64,000 nt of DNA from Rallus limicola (GCA_022605955.1 JAKCOZ010000014.1:16126001-16190000); one strand, 5' to 3'. Shown: positions 26,505 to 39,119, counted from the stretch's first letter. Made by a program: numbers and translations. Notes: generated by a model from the letters alone, not told the origin.

Positions 26505-26640
26505 TGTATACACACCTCCTATGCTCCAGCTTGTACCCATTGCCCCTTGTCCTATCATAGGACATCATTGAGAAAAGCCTGGTTACTGGCTCTGTCCTCC
26601 TGACACTCACCCTTTACATATTTATAGACTTGCTCCAACC
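26505..26640 (-). mobile_element. CR1 LINE fragment, minus orientation
   Basis: Short internal CR1 3'-region fragment: 'cttgtacccattgccccttg', 'tcctatcataggacatcatt' and 'catatttatagacttgctcc'. This is the reverse complement of the equivalent section in the 8880-9407 copy. It lacks the 3' terminal octamers. Confidence 0.8.
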
Positions 26641-26861
26641 CTGTGTTTGGGTAATGCTGCAGGGCTTTCATAATGGCTAGATGGCTGCGTCAGCAGCGAT
26701 GATGGCAGAGGCCTAAAGAGGGGAAGAACATCTTGATGTAGGATGCTGCCTGCAGTGCCCTTGATGTCTTGAAACACTATTTAAAGTAGTTGAAAGACCA
26801 CTTTCTTCTTGGCTTGGCATATATCTACACAATGATCCAGAGCTGTACATAATTGTGGTGG

Positions 26862-27830
26862 TTTGACCCTGGCTGGAGGCCAGATGCCCACCAGAGCTGC
26901 TCTATCATTCCGCTTTTCAGCTGGACAGGGGAGAAAATATATATTGAGAGGTTTAGGAGTCAAGATAGTGACAAGGAGAGATCATTCTGCAATCAGTGTC
27001 ACAGGCAAAACACACTCAACAGTTTTCTTTAAAGGAAAGAAACTCTAATTTATGACACTGCCCTGCACACCCAGTGACACCAGTCGGGCAATGAGAAGTG
27101 GGACCAGATCTTAAAGCATCTCCCCTCACCCTCCCTTCTCAGCAGACTTCACTTAGTCATGATTTTGCTCCCTTCTTCCCCCCTATTGTGGCACAGGAAG
27201 GGGTGGGGAATGGGAGTTTCAGTCAGTTCCTCACAAGATGTTTTCCTTCTTAGTGGGGGGAACATTCCTCACACCCTTCCCCTGCTGCACCGTGGGGTCC
27301 CTCCCACAGGAGACAGTCCTTCATGAATGTCTCCAACGTGAGTACTTTCCCACAGGGCTTCGGCTCTTCACCAGCTGCCCCAGTGTGGGTCGCTGCTATG
27401 GGGTGCAGTCATAAATCATAGAATGTCTCTTAGTCTCAGGCTGCTCCAGCCTGGTCCCACGTGGAGTCACAAGCCTCCCCTCCAGCAAACCTGCTCCAGT
27501 GCAGATCTCCCTCTTCTCTGCTTGCTCATCTCTGTGTCTCTTTCTCTCTCCGTGGGGGCCTCTCCCATGGGACCCTTGCCCTCTCTCAGCCATCTCTGTC
27601 TGTTTTCTTGAAAGTGGCAGATCTTTGAAACCTCTTGCTTTCAGGTTGAAATTAGCCAACAGCGCAGAAGCTGCTAGAACAGACACTTCTCACGGAGTCC
27701 GCATTTCCTTAGGGATTTCCCAGATTTCCAGACAATATATTCACACTGCTAGTTGTAAGGAGTCAAGAATTCTTGCTAGGACCTGGGTAACATGTGAACA
27801 CATTAGTTCCCCCTCATCCTAAAATACTTT
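26862..27830. mobile_element. LTR-like avian endogenous retroviral repeat (solo, degenerate)
   Basis: It starts near 'tgtggtggtttgaccctggc' and continues with 'ggccagatgcccaccagagc'. It then contains degenerate units of the type 'ctgc.cc.gtgtggg..cc..cccac.ggg' at about 27280-27500, and ends near 'gttccccctcatcc'. This matches from memory a repeat found in many neoavian genomes, which I take to be an ERV LTR. No retroviral coding sequence lies beside it, so it would be a solo LTR. Orientation, family and the right-hand boundary are uncertain, and no target-site duplication was established. Confidence 0.55.
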
Positions 27831-28399
27831 TTTCTATGTAAGGAAAATCTAAACCTCTAAAACCAGGAAACCACTACTCATGAAGGTTCAGAGCCACGTT
27901 TATCACTGCATGTGTTTCATGAGATTACCCAAACCTTTGTTGGGAAAACTGAAGCAGGGATTCAAATACAGCACTGCACGCATCCTTAAGGAAGCTGCTT
28001 CAGCTTCTTCTACTCACAGCTTTCCCCTCTGTATTTCATGGACAAGGATGTGCCCAGAGACCAGGCAATGTCCTGCTGGGATCCTGTGCTGATCCCTACA
28101 CGAGCTGCCTCTGCTCAGGAAGGCTGTGGGGGCCAAGAGCTGCTCTAACAGCATTAACGGATGGTGCCTCACATTGTTAGACTACTGTTAATTACAGCCT
28201 CCCATGGCTGTTTTGCTGTTATTACAGGCACTATGTATGAATATATTGTTTTGACGGCCTACAGCTAGCAACAAGGCCTCCTGCCATCACATTCAGGTAT
28301 TGCCTGAATTATCTCAGGGCAGGAGAGGAACTGCGCGGGAGCCTGCAGGTCTGCCATCCCTGCGCACCAGCAGCTTCTCCCCTTTTCACTTCTGCACAT
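27831..28399. other. Intergenic DNA before the GGCT island
   Basis: Nothing recognised. Base composition shifts toward CpG-rich from about 28400. Confidence 0.5.
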
Positions 28400-28548
28400 T
28401 ACTCTGCTTTGAACGCTCCCCGCTGGGAAGAGCTGCGCTACTTCGCGCCTCAGGGAGCCCAACTACGATTGGCCGCTGCTTACGCGGCCGGGATGCTCAC
28501 AGGCAGAACGCACCGGCTCGACCCCCGCAGGAGGGCCCCGAGCCTGCG

Positions 28549-28650
28549 CGCTGGGGTACGCGGGGCCGCAGGCAGCGCTCGCTGGGGTACGCGGGGCCGC
28601 AGGCAGCGCGCGCTGGGGTACGCGGGGCCGCAGGCAGCGCGCGCTGGCCG
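28549..28650. repeat. 31-bp minisatellite in the GGCT CpG island
   Basis: Three near-perfect head-to-tail copies of a 31-bp GC-rich unit begin at 28551, 28582 and 28613 with 'ctggggtacgcggggccgca'. A partial fourth copy begins at 28644. Confidence 0.95.
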
Positions 28651-29026
28651 CGCGTGCCTTCCCAGTGAAGGAGCCCCGCAGGGGGCGGCTCCCGCTCCCC
28701 GCCGCTCCCCGTAAAGCACACCCCGCATACCACGCGGCCCCCTGCTCCCGGATAAACGGCGAGGGGGATACACCTCGATCACATCACTGCCCCGCGGAGA
28801 GCCCGCGTGACGCATGCCAAAGCCGATCCCAACGCTGCTACGTCACAGCGCCACTACACACCGGCTCTTACGTAGCGGCGGAAGTAGCGAAGGAAGGCGT
28901 GGCGCCCAGGCGAGTCGCCAATGGCGGGCGGCTCCGTACGCCGGCCCCTCCCAGGCAGCCACCGGCGGGATAGAGGGGCGTTAAAGCGACGGCGCGGTGG
29001 GGCTGTCCCGGGCCGGGTACGGGCTG

Positions 29027-29164
29027 ATGGAGCCGGGCGGCGGGACGAAACTGGGGGACGGCGGCGGCTGTTTCCTGTACTATGCGTACGGCAGCAACCT
29101 GCTGCGGGAGCGGCTGCTGCTGAGCAACCCCTCGGCGGCGGTCTTCGCCGTGGCACGCTTGCAG
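29027..29164 (+). CDS. GGCT: GGCT coding exon 1
   Basis: Encodes residues 1-46, a glycine-rich N-terminus then 'FLYYAYGSNLLRERL' and 'NPSAAVFAVARLQ'. It ends '..ttgcag' at donor gtgcgt, phase 0. The N-terminus is divergent, as is usual in this family. Confidence 0.95.
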
Positions 29165-32100
29165 GTGCGTGCGTGCGGGGGGGCAGCGGCGTGAGCGGTG
29201 CAGCGGGTGGGGAGCGGGGGGCTGTAGAGCTCCGCTTCCCTCGCTGGAGCCGTGCGTGGGTCCAGCTCTGCTGCATGGTGTCCGGTGCCGCAGGCCAGCC
29301 GGCCGAGCGATATCCCCCCATACCGGTAAACGGGCTCAGGCGCGGTAGGGTCCTGTCGCCCCTAACGTCACGGCGTGCGCTGTGACGCCTCGGGCTGCTG
29401 GCTCTCGGGGCCTGCAGCCTGGGCTGCCCTCAGCCGCAGGAATCTTCGCGGTGATTTCGCGCCGGTGGGGTCTGTCATACCGGGCTTGGTCTGTAAGGCC
29501 GCCAGCCAGGACGCCATGTGTAAAGGTACCAACCGGGAAACTGAAGCCCCCGGTGCTCAACTGGGTGTGTGGGCTGGGCCTCTGGCAGCTCGAAAAGGAT
29601 GATGCTTTGATTAAAAGAAAAAAAAATAGTAAAGTATTAAGAATTCCTCCTTGCCCTCTGCCACGCTGGTTACAAGTGGGAGGTCCTCCCCATGCTGCGT
29701 GTCAGTGGGATGCAAGCTTTCATACGGTACTGCAGAGCTGCTTATGACACCTAGCAGTTCTGTTGCCCCTGTGGGGTTGGCCAGTGTTAGTGTAGCAGTG
29801 TGGCTTTAGTGGAAACATGGCGATATGAGCTCATGGTCATTAAGCTGCTGTTACACTGCTAGAAGGAGGAACTGTTGATATACTGGAGGAGCAGAGCATT
29901 GATTGATACCACTTAAGGTGGACTTGAAGGTTCTCTTGGGATAACCACCATGAAATGATCTACATTAGAGCGCAGAAGTTCCAAAAAATTGTAACTAAAC
30001 TCCCTTCGTGTCTTTTGGGACCATCAACCAGACAACTGAGGCCTGGTCCTGTAAAGTGTGAGGCGCTTACAGATACCACTAGGGAGCTGAATGTGCCAAG
30101 AGCTCAGCACCTTGCAGGTTCAGACCTTGGAGCCGAGGAGCAAAGCAGTAATGTTCTGCACTTACTTTCGAGTAAAAGAAAGCCCTATGCTTTGGCTCCC
30201 CTTCTGGGTTTCAGTTAGATCTTTCTGGTTGCACAGTAATGTCACTTGCTGCTGTGCTGCCGGGTTGCTGTTCAAGAGCTGGCTGTTGGGCGCTAGCTTT
30301 TCTAGCTGGCCTGTGAGAGATTGCTGTGGCTTTGCTTCCTCGCTTCAGGCTGGGGAATCACTGATACTCGGGAGTGAGGAAGCGCATGAAGGTTAGAGCT
30401 GCTTTCTCTTAGTTGCTCTATGGTACCACATTGCTTAAAGAAAAAAATAAAGGAGAAATACTCGAAACGAGAATATTAAATTCACTTCCCTCAGCTTTTA
30501 TTTTTGTAAAGCTTTGTTAATCTTTGATCAACAGCTGTAAGAAATAGGGTGTGTAACAAGGACAGAAAGGGTGTCACGCCCGTGCTTAGGAGGGCCAAAG
30601 ATCAAGCTGGTAACCCAAGAAAATATCTGTTTGTTCCTTCTCCCCCACAGCGCCTGCGGTGGTTGCCCCCATGGCCCAGAGTAGGGTTTCCTTTCTCCAG
30701 AGATGGAACTTAACTGCACTGTTTCTGTACAGTCTCTGTTGCCCGTCTTGCACAGTGTCCCAGTGCCTCATACACTTCCTTGCAGGTGTTCTGTGCAGGT
30801 CAGGTCCAAGCAAATATAACTGGAGGAATAATTATTAAAATTGTATCAATATACTTCAAATCAAAATCACAGCTTAAAGAGGGTTATGAGAAGCAAAGCT
30901 GTGAGGTTGTATAGACTTTGGGTTGTTGTTTTTTAATCCTTTTTGCCTTTGCCAGGCTTTCTTGCTGTGGTTAAGCAGGTAGCCTTCCTTAAAGTAGTAC
31001 TGTTTTCTCCTTCCCTTCTCTGCCCCAAGGGAAAGATCCACCAATTGGCTAACAAGTAGGAGAGGAAACTGAGTGTGTAGATTCAGGTGGGTCATTTCAC
31101 TGGAGGAATGCAAGGAAATGTTATTATCTTTTGCCTATATAGTAATATTTGATATTTCTTGTTTAAAAAAATATTTTAAAAGAATGTTTCTATTTGCAAA
31201 AATGTGAATAAACTCACTCAGAGGTATATACCTTGGCTTAAAAATCCCCAGGAATGTTCCATTTGAGTGATGAGATGGCACAAAACACTCAAAAATACAC
31301 TGGATGGTGTTTTATAATTGGGCAGTTGTATTAGACTCATGGTCTTGTAGGCTTCATTAGCTCATGGTCTTGTAGGCTTCTTTACCCTTGCTATTTTTCT
31401 GGACCCTGCATAGTAGCATTTAAGTCCTTCTGACAGTAACAAAAGCTGCCCAAGAATGTGGACACCAGGTAGGCATGTGTCATGAGGAATGAGAGGGTGG
31501 CAATAGTCAGTTCCCTCCTTTGTAGTACATCTCGGCCAAGGGCCCTTCAGATTGTCTAACAGGATGCACATCAGCAGTCCTGTCACTGCCAACCTGGACA
31601 GAAGTCAAGCTGACATTTCTTCAGCACTTCTGTGTTTACTGCAGAATTAACTGTGTGTTCTTCTCTTGAGAAAAGGGCTACCCCTGCTTTCTTTTCACCA
31701 CTAGCAATTGTTAGCTGTTTAGGCCATCCATTATGAGGTTTGGATATTGATCCGGGTCTCTGCAGACCGACTTTTTTCAGAAGTGGTCTCTGTCCCTGGG
31801 TTGATGATTCTCATGGGAAGGTAGAAAAGGTTAACCTCAGCTCCTTGTGAGATGAGAGCTGGATCAGATCTCATCTGTCTGTTCCTCCTTTTGTGGCCTC
31901 AGCTGACTACTTGTAGATTCTCCTTTAGCTGCTGCCCCTTTCACATCAAGAATAGCCAACAACAGCCTTTATCTTAAATGGAAATTGATTCTCTGCACTG
32001 ATTTCATTTGCAGGACTTTAAGCTCGAGTTTGGCCATCATCGAGGCAGAACAAGTTCAGTCTGGCATGGAGGCACAGCTACCATTGCTCAGAGCCCTGGA

Positions 32101-35100
32101 GACGAAGTATGGGGGATAGTGTGGAAAATGAATGCTAACGATTTAAGTTCACTGGATAAGTAGGTGACTTAACTTTTGCTGTCTTCTAGTATTACAGAAA
32201 ACAGTTGAGAAGTTGTAGAAGCTTTTTTTGTAAAGAGCTGTGAGGAAGCTTTGGTGTTGGAATCAAGAAGATGCTTTGGATTTTAATATGTGACTTTTAC
32301 TTCATAGTGCATGCGTTGACTTCTAACATATTTGTTATTAAAATGGCTTTGTTTTCAAGCTAAAACTACTTAGGAGTATTTTAATAAGGTGTGGACCTTG
32401 ATTTGGAGCTGGTATGTTTGTCAGGCTCCTTTTTTTTTTTTTTTTAAATCCCTGTCCTCATGATAGCCTGTCCCTTAAGTTACTTTTAAACTCTGTATTT
32501 GGCCTGTGACACTTTTCCCATTGCTTTAGGGAGAGTTTCCTTTGAGACTGACATCAATTTCTGTCCCTGTACATCTGTAGACTCCAGCTGTATTGGTAAA
32601 GAAACGGATGAGGACAAGACGTTGCAGAAAAGATGATGATCTTCAATACAGGCAAAGGGAGCTTTTGGGGAGGTTATTCTGCTTGTCTTCTAAGGATTCA
32701 AACTTTTATGAACTTAAGGTTAGATCCAAGTAGGGAGCTGGGATAGTTCTTGTTTACCCCTTTGAATGGGAGAGACTGCCTGCACTGTTACAATGCATGA
32801 TGGAAAATGTCCTGCCTCTGTCTGATAATTCAGACAAGTTTAAGGCAAGTCATTCCCAGGCTGAAGTCTGGAGGACCACCTGGGTAAAAAAAATCAGAGT
32901 AGCATAATTTCTTGCAGGGTCTAAAGCAGGACTTAAAACTTAACCTCCAAAACTCTGTCTGGTGTCATGTGTTTATCAGAGCTTTTGAGATGCACTTGCA
33001 CAGAGTGGTGATTCTGGTAACAAGGATCACTTGTTCAGAGAGGTTCATCACTGTCAATTAATTCCAGTAGAAATCTGGGCTGGTGACGCTAAGGAAGCAG
33101 GATGTATTAAATCTGTTGAAAGCATTACATTAATACAATTCTCCTACCCCTGGTATTGTTGCAGTTTTGGCTGTAGCTGCACTGTGCTGTGTAGACACGT
33201 CCTTATAACCTTGGCCACAAAACTTGAAGTTCCAACTGGTTTTTCATTTCCTATGGTGAACCTGAAATACAACAGAAAGTGTTGTGCAAGTTCTGTTAGC
33301 GTATCATGGGAATGGGCACTCTCAAGTCCTGGTTGGGAGCATTAGTCCCAAGCAGGAGGGCCTCTAAGCCAGCATGCTTCTGGTTAGGGAGAGCTTCGGA
33401 AGCCCCTGCTTCGTGTCTCCTGAGTTCCCCTGCTGTTGCTTGCACTAGCATTTAACCTCTTGGTCCCTTTTATGTTGACCTTTACTGAAAATCTCCTCAT
33501 TTATCATGCTTTCCTAAAGCATAAATTTCAGAAGTATAAAGATGCTGTCTGGCAGCATCTGCTTTGATAGTAACACTAAGTTCCTCCTACAGGGACAGCG
33601 TTTTGTATTTTAGCTTCTAGAAATGTTGTTTATGTACTACAGAATTTCACATCCCTGGCATTTGTTTGACAGGATAAACTGTAGTGCTGGCTAAGATGCT
33701 AGAGACTTGAGTGCTATACTGTCACCAAAAACTGCAGAACAGTCACTAGTGTTAAAGATTGCTTTTTCTAGCTGCCTCATGGATGCTGCAAAGGTGGAAG
33801 TGGAAATGGAAGGAAACGGGATGTGTTCTTGGCTTTTCTAAACATACTTGATAGTGTTCTTCTAAGGATTTTTTCCTAACCAATTCAAAAGAACTTGCAT
33901 GTGCTCCTGCTGAAGGTCTTGGGGTTTTTTTTGGCTTTGCACAAGGAGATACATTTGCAGGTTCTCAACAGGGTTATTTCCTGGAATTTCCATGTGTCAA
34001 GAAAAAAAAAAATACTAGTAAGACAACTTAGCAAATAGGGGAGGGGGATCTTCTCCATAGAGGTTGAACTTCTTGGCTTCAGATGCGTTTGGTTGCTGTC
34101 TCACGGTCAGATTTCTTTTTTTGTCCACTGTGCTTCACAAATCTGTAAGGTACAGACTAAAGCGTGACTTTTCCTCGTAATCACAGAATCACAGGGGTTG
34201 GAAGGGACCTCAAGAGATCATCGGGTCCAACCCCCCTGCCAAAGCAGCTCCCTAGCTCATATTGCACAGACAGGCGTCCAGATGGGGCTTGAATATCTCC
34301 AGAGAAGGAGACTCCACCACCCCCCTGGGTAGCCTGTCCCAGGGCTCTGTCACCCTCACTGTGTAAAAGTTCCTCCGCATGTTGATGAGGAACTTTCATA
34401 TACTCTGACTTGCAGCCATTGCCCCTTGTCCTGTCCCCACAGACCACTGAAAAGGGGCTGGCCATTTCCCCCTGCATCCCATGCTTAAGATATTTATAAA
34501 CATTAATAAAGTCCCCCCCTTAGTCGTCTTTTCTCTAGGCTCAACAGTAATAGCCATGGACGTTCCTTAACTAACACTTTCCCTGCTCTCTCACACCCTT
34601 ATGACTGACTTTGCAGTCTTGTGGCCTTGAATTTGCAGTCAGCTGCCAGTCTCTACTTGCGTTTATCCTAGTTACTCGCATACCATGGCACATGTTAGGT
34701 ATGTTAAGTAACATGAAATGGTATTAAGTCTTTGAAAGAAAGTTATTTTATCAAAATGCTATTTTGACAAACAGCACTAAAACCTATGTCATCATTCATA
34801 TGTAAAGCACACCTAAAGTTAATTGTGCTATAAAGTCTGTATTGCATTGCTTAAGCTTCTCACTTCCTAGCGTTTCCTCAAGACTACTGTTGGTGGCTAA
34901 ATGCTAATGGTTAAAGACAAGTAATCTTGGGGTTGAGTTTGGTTTTCTTTTCCTAAGATGTCATGATTTTGCTGATTTAAAAAAAAAATATATTTTTGCC
35001 CTGATCTAGCTCATTGCTGCTGTATACATCTTGTGCAAATTGAAGGGTGACTTGGCTTACTAGTTGGAATGTGGATTGCAAGAGTTGCATTCAAATGTAA

Positions 35101-37664
35101 ATACAATGGGAAAGATAAAACTTTGCAGTTGTTTCACTACCTTCTGCTCAGATAATGAATGATACGTGCTTGGATCATTAACTCTGATAATCTTGGTTGT
35201 GTTTCTCTTTAGATTACCAGGCTGGCACAGTAATTAATTCACAAGGAGTACTCTCTCCCTAACTTCCAAAGTTAACCACCGGTCACCTTTCTTACAGACC
35301 TGAAATGATAAATGTCGCTGCTTCTTTAGAAACTTATTTTTGGGTATGGAATAATTCTGCACAGAAAGTCCTGGAATATGTTTTGCTTGCTTTAAGTCTG
35401 TTAACAGTGCAGGCTGGTGTCCTGACTTGAGTTCTGTTAGAATAAATGCATATGTTGAATTGCAGTTTGCTTGAAAGATATTATTGGCATAAAATGAATA
35501 CATGTCCTTTACAGGCAAGAGGGAGTTGAAGATGGCATTTATGTCCCAATAGAAGTTAATGTCCACACTCAAGCAGGAAAAGTCCTGACCTGCCGAAGCT
35601 ACCAGATGATGGACTATGTCTGTGGTCCCCCTTCTCCTCAGTACAAAATGGTAGGTGTTGTGTCAGTGTAATTCTGGAGACAGCGAATGGAAATATATAA
35701 TGCAGTACTTCTGTCCTGTTCAATAACTACTTTATCTGCAGTGGATAGAAGGCATGAGTAACTCTAATGTAAAGGTACAAATTAATCCTTGTGCAGTGCA
35801 GTAGTGTAATGATGCTTGCAGAAGATTGCAAGCTCTTAAAGGCCTACTAAATCAGTTTTATTTTTTGGCTTAGCTATGCCTTACACAAAGCTTCTGTTTA
35901 ACTCATGAATTAATTATGACTGACACAAGGATTTCTGAAGGATGTTGTTTGCATATATGCAGCAGCCCTCTGTTTGAAAAATTAATGTTCTTCACTAAAA
36001 AGACAGAGGAAAGCTTTTGTGGGGAGAATACAGCACTATAGTCTCAAGGACATGGGTTATCCCTGTTGTCTTGTGAAGTATCTTATTATCACTTAATACA
36101 CCTGCCTTGCTTTACCAGATCCACTATCAGTACATTGCAGGACTTCCAGCAGCATTGCACAGGACTGCAGGGTTTCCACTTGGCGGCTGGTGAGGCAGAA
36201 GTGTTTCAACACTGTTCTGCAACACACTGACTCTATAAAGACACATGATCCAGTCACGCAGCAGGCCTGACCTGCTTAGCTTGTGAGATCTGATGCAGGC
36301 CTGGCCTCGGGTGGCATGACTGCATGTCTGGAATTGTGCAGCTATTAGCAACTGAAGATAGCCATCGCTGTAACATGTTGACTTTTTCTGTTGAAAGCAA
36401 AGAAACAGGATTTGAGCTTGTTAAATCCCAGGCGTGTTGCCTTCTCTTAACCCAGGGAACTCACTCCTTTGAATCACCTTGCAGGAGCATAGCGAGGGCC
36501 AGCTGCTGCTTTTTCTTCTGAAAAGAAAGCTTGCTTTGAAAGCAGGCTCAACTACTTCTCAAACCTCCTCTCTGCCAACCTGCTTCCTCCCATGGCAGAT
36601 CTTTAGGGCTTTTCTGGGAGTTAATACATAGTCTGCTCTCACTAGTGTGCTCTAAGAGCAGACCTCCAACACTATCTAGCAACATTATCTAGCCAGACAT
36701 TCCCTATTGCTGTTGCCAGTGTCTGTTAGTTCTCTTTCTTCCCCCTCCCTGCCTCAGCTTTTACTTGTTTAAATAAAGCGTGAGAGCTAAACATTCAGTA
36801 CAGGTGACTGCATCAGCACACATGGATCTACATCCATCTGCTGTTGTATGCTCCTTGTGCAAAGTTCATCCTTTCTAGACACCTCATATTTTCATTTCCT
36901 GGCTGTCAAATGCATGGAAGATAATGACAATGGCGTCAGCTCTTAAAATCTGCATATTTATCTGTTAATTTCCGTGTGGGAGCTTGCTGATGTTTCCTTC
37001 AACCCTTGACTCTTACAGCCTCCTCATTTCCTCTCACTGTCACTTCTTTTCTTCTGCACTAATACTTAAGTTTGATTTGTACATAGAAGGAAAGCTGCAG
37101 TAATAAACCCAAAGGAATCTCTGCTTTTTCATTAAGCTAAGTATCTGTTTTTGCTACTCCTATAACAAGCCTTTAGGTTGGCTGTAGGCATAAAATGTAG
37201 TTCTCATCCTCGTTGGAAGAATAACTGAGTAACAGCTTAATTGTACAGTCTTGTACATGTTAGTAACACTTCAGAATCCTTGGGGTATGCCTTGGTAGTT
37301 ACAAGCCTTATCGGTCATTTTGTTGACACTGTTAAGGTGTTCATTGGTTTTCCAGAAGCCTTTGGCTATCTTTAGGTACAAATAACGTTATTTGGGACTA
37401 ATTCTCTTGCTACCTTACGTGGTTATTCCTATATGAGTAAATGTTTGGAGGGGTACGTCCTCCTTAAGACTACTATTGAAGGCTTTTCTTTTTCTTCCTC
37501 CCCTTTTATTATAGGTTATCTGCATGGGTGCAAACCAGAATGGCTTGCCAGCTGACTATCAGAAGAAATTAGAAGCTATTGAAACTAATAACTATGCAGG
37601 GCCGGTGCCAATCATGGAAGAGATTGAAGCTGCTATTGAAGCAAAGAAAATAAGTTCTGCATAG
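29027..37664 (+). CDS. GGCT: Gamma-glutamylcyclotransferase gene, complete coding region in 4 exons
   Basis: GGCT cleaves gamma-glutamyl amino acids to 5-oxoproline and the free amino acid in the cytosol, as a homodimer. It belongs to the gamma-glutamyl cycle of glutathione turnover. Joining 29027-29164, 32014-32159, 35515-35650 and 37515-37664 gives 567 coding nt plus a stop, or 189 residues; human GGCT is 188. All introns are GT-AG with phases 0, 2 and 0. The substrate-binding YGSNL loop is at residues 21-25. The general acid/base Glu (human Glu98) is retained at residue 97 in 'QEGVEDG'. 'WHGGTATIAQSPGDEVWG' and 'CMGANQNGLP' are also conserved. The ATG at 29027 is chosen because it places YGSNL at the family position and no upstream in-frame ATG exists. 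The gene looks intact and functional. Confidence 0.97.
29165..32013 (+). other. GGCT intron 1
   Basis: Starts in the CpG island and then becomes AT-rich. It contains a short tandem duplication of a 20-bp block, 'ctcatggtcttgtaggcttc', at 31336-31355 and 31361-31380. No transposon or RNA gene was recognised. Confidence 0.85.
32014..32159 (+). CDS. GGCT: GGCT coding exon 2
   Basis: Acceptor 'tttgcag', donor 'gtaggt'. Encodes 'DFKLEFGHHRGRTSSVWHGG' through 'WKMNANDLSSLDK', with the last codon split 2+1. It aligns without gaps to human exon 2. Human has Glu where the bird has the final Lys, which is not the catalytic residue. Confidence 0.95.
32160..35514 (+). other. GGCT intron 2
   Basis: AT-rich intron with one CR1 insertion at 34180-34547 and otherwise nothing recognised. 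Confidence 0.85.
34180..34547 (-). mobile_element. CR1 LINE fragment in GGCT intron 2, antisense to the gene
   Basis: It starts with the octamer remnant 'atcacagaatcacag', then 'gggttggaagggacctcaag', 'agatcatcgggtccaacccc', 'ctccagagaaggagactcca' and 'attgccccttgtcctgtccc', and ends near 'tctctaggctcaacag'. This is a reverse-complement CR1 3' region, well preserved and so perhaps younger than the copy at 1472. Confidence 0.93.
35515..35650 (+). CDS. GGCT: GGCT coding exon 3 with the catalytic Glu
   Basis: Acceptor 'tttacag', donor 'gtaggt'. The first base completes the split Lys codon and 'QEGVEDGIYVPIEVNVHTQ' follows, so the catalytic Glu97 is the second codon after the split one. It ends 'GPPSPQYKM', phase 0. 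Confidence 0.95.
35651..37514 (+). other. GGCT intron 3
   Basis: Ordinary intron sequence with no transposon recognised. Confidence 0.85.
37515..37664 (+). CDS. GGCT: GGCT coding exon 4 and stop
   Basis: Acceptor 'attatag'. Encodes 'VICMGANQNGLPADYQKKLE' to the C-terminal '..EEIEAAIEAKKISSA', with stop TAG at 37662-37664. The acidic/lysine-rich tail diverges from human, as expected. Confidence 0.95.
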   Translation, partial: VICMGANQNGLPADYQKKLEAIETNNYAGPVPIMEEIEAAIEAKKISSA

Positions 37665-38835
37665 AATACCTCTGCACTGGATGGGCTGTTCACCTTGATT
37701 TAGATACCTTTCCTCACTGTGCTGACCAGCAGTTTCTTTATTTATGCAAATTTATGCTTTGTCTCCTGTTTGCTGGCCTTTTTAAAAGAAAAAGGCCATC
37801 TTGATGAGTACCGGCATCTGTTGCCTTCTGAGGAATAAGGGCTGCAGGACCAGGCCCTTTGTTCTTAAATGTTGTATACGCAGTTATCAAGAACTTGAAA
37901 GATTCTTTTTTTAAAGATGCAAAGGAGACTTGAAACTCTAAAACAACACAAAACTTTTCCCTCTGCTGTTTTCCCTTAATGGTTTAAAGCCCAACCTATC
38001 TGAAGCTGTGCAGTTCCTGTTTCTGTTTATACAGTTAACAAAGAAAGAAGAGTAGTATTTTTTTAAGCTATCTCCATGGTTTTAAGTGTTTTTCTGAAAG
38101 GCAACCCAGGCCTGAAAACAACATCCAGCAAAGGACCTCATTCAAAGCATAATTGCCTCCTTTCATGTCTAGTAATTATCATAGGTGAACTGGTCAGGCA
38201 CAACCAACAGATTTTAAAGAAATAGTTTTAGTTGGATAATTCCAAGTGATTTTAAATTACCTTTTTAAGGCTTCTTGATTATCTAGGCCTTGGTGGTGTC
38301 ATGTCCAGTGAAATCAGGAAGTCTCCTGTGGGTCCTACTGCATTTGCTTCATGGCTTTGTTTATGTATTAAACCCCAGATGAACAGATTTGGCCTTTTCT
38401 CACCACAGTTTTGACAATCTCTGACAAAACTGGAAGCTCCTTTGATGTTTAGAGTGCTTACCTTCATGGTACTTGGCAACCCCTGTAGTTAGTCTGTGGG
38501 GGGCATGGAAAAATTGACAACCTGGAAGCTGTCAAACTGTTGGATTTTGGTTTATCTTCTGTACAATGTAATTTTTTTTCTCTTGATGTACAGAGGGGTG
38601 TAAGATATAATCAGTGTCACTGTGTGACTATTTAAATAAGTGACAAAGTAACAGACTTACCCTGTCTTTGCATAATTAGGGGTTTTTTTTCTGTAACCTT
38701 CTGCCAGGGATGTTTGGGTGCTATGCCTGTTCCTGAGTTGTGTTACAGGTGACTGCAGTAAAACTCAGTGCTCTCTGTATTAGAATTGTTTAGTTTGATT
38801 CTGGGTAAATAAAACTGTGATTGCCAAACTTGTCC
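37665..38835 (+). other. GGCT 3' UTR
   Basis: A continuous AT-rich stretch between the stop codon and the poly(A) signal at 38808. No repeat lies within it. The exact cleavage site is not visible but should be near 38825-38835. Confidence 0.7.
38808..38813 (+). terminator. GGCT polyadenylation signal
   Basis: Canonical AATAAA followed within about 20-40 nt by a GT/T-rich downstream element (tgtccctggtctgttt). It is the only well-formed hexamer plus downstream element before the next CpG island. Confidence 0.75.
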
Positions 38836-39119
38836 CTGGTCTGTTTAATGCCTGGTTCAATAATATCAGTGTCACTTATGTAAGCAAAAGCTGGTGATGT
38901 GGAAATGCAATTGAAACTTCCACGGGCTATTTGCACTCTTCTTTCTTCTTTTTAATGGATCTAATTTCAGTACTGAGGGGGAAGCTACGCATGAACGCAC
39001 TCCTCAACATCAGCACTTCTTCTGCTTTATCCTGACTGAGTTCCTTTGGGCTTCTGAACTTTTAAGTGGGTATATGTGAGAATAAAATGGAAGAGTAACG
39101 TCCTGACAGCCTCCATGGG

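Larger units (their letters stand above)
28400..29600 (+). promoter_or_regulatory. CpG-island promoter of GGCT
   Basis: Strong CpG density surrounds GGCT exon 1 and runs into intron 1. Upstream of the ATG at 29027 are a CCAAT box at 28918-28922 followed by GC-box-like 'ggcgggcgg', an ETS-like 'gcggaagtagcg' at about 28876, a CRE-like 'tacgtca' at 28839-28845, and an inverted CCAAT (attgg) at 28468-28472. There is no TATA box, as expected for a housekeeping enzyme. The transcription start is probably within about 28880-29000, inferred from the motif arrangement. Confidence 0.75.
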
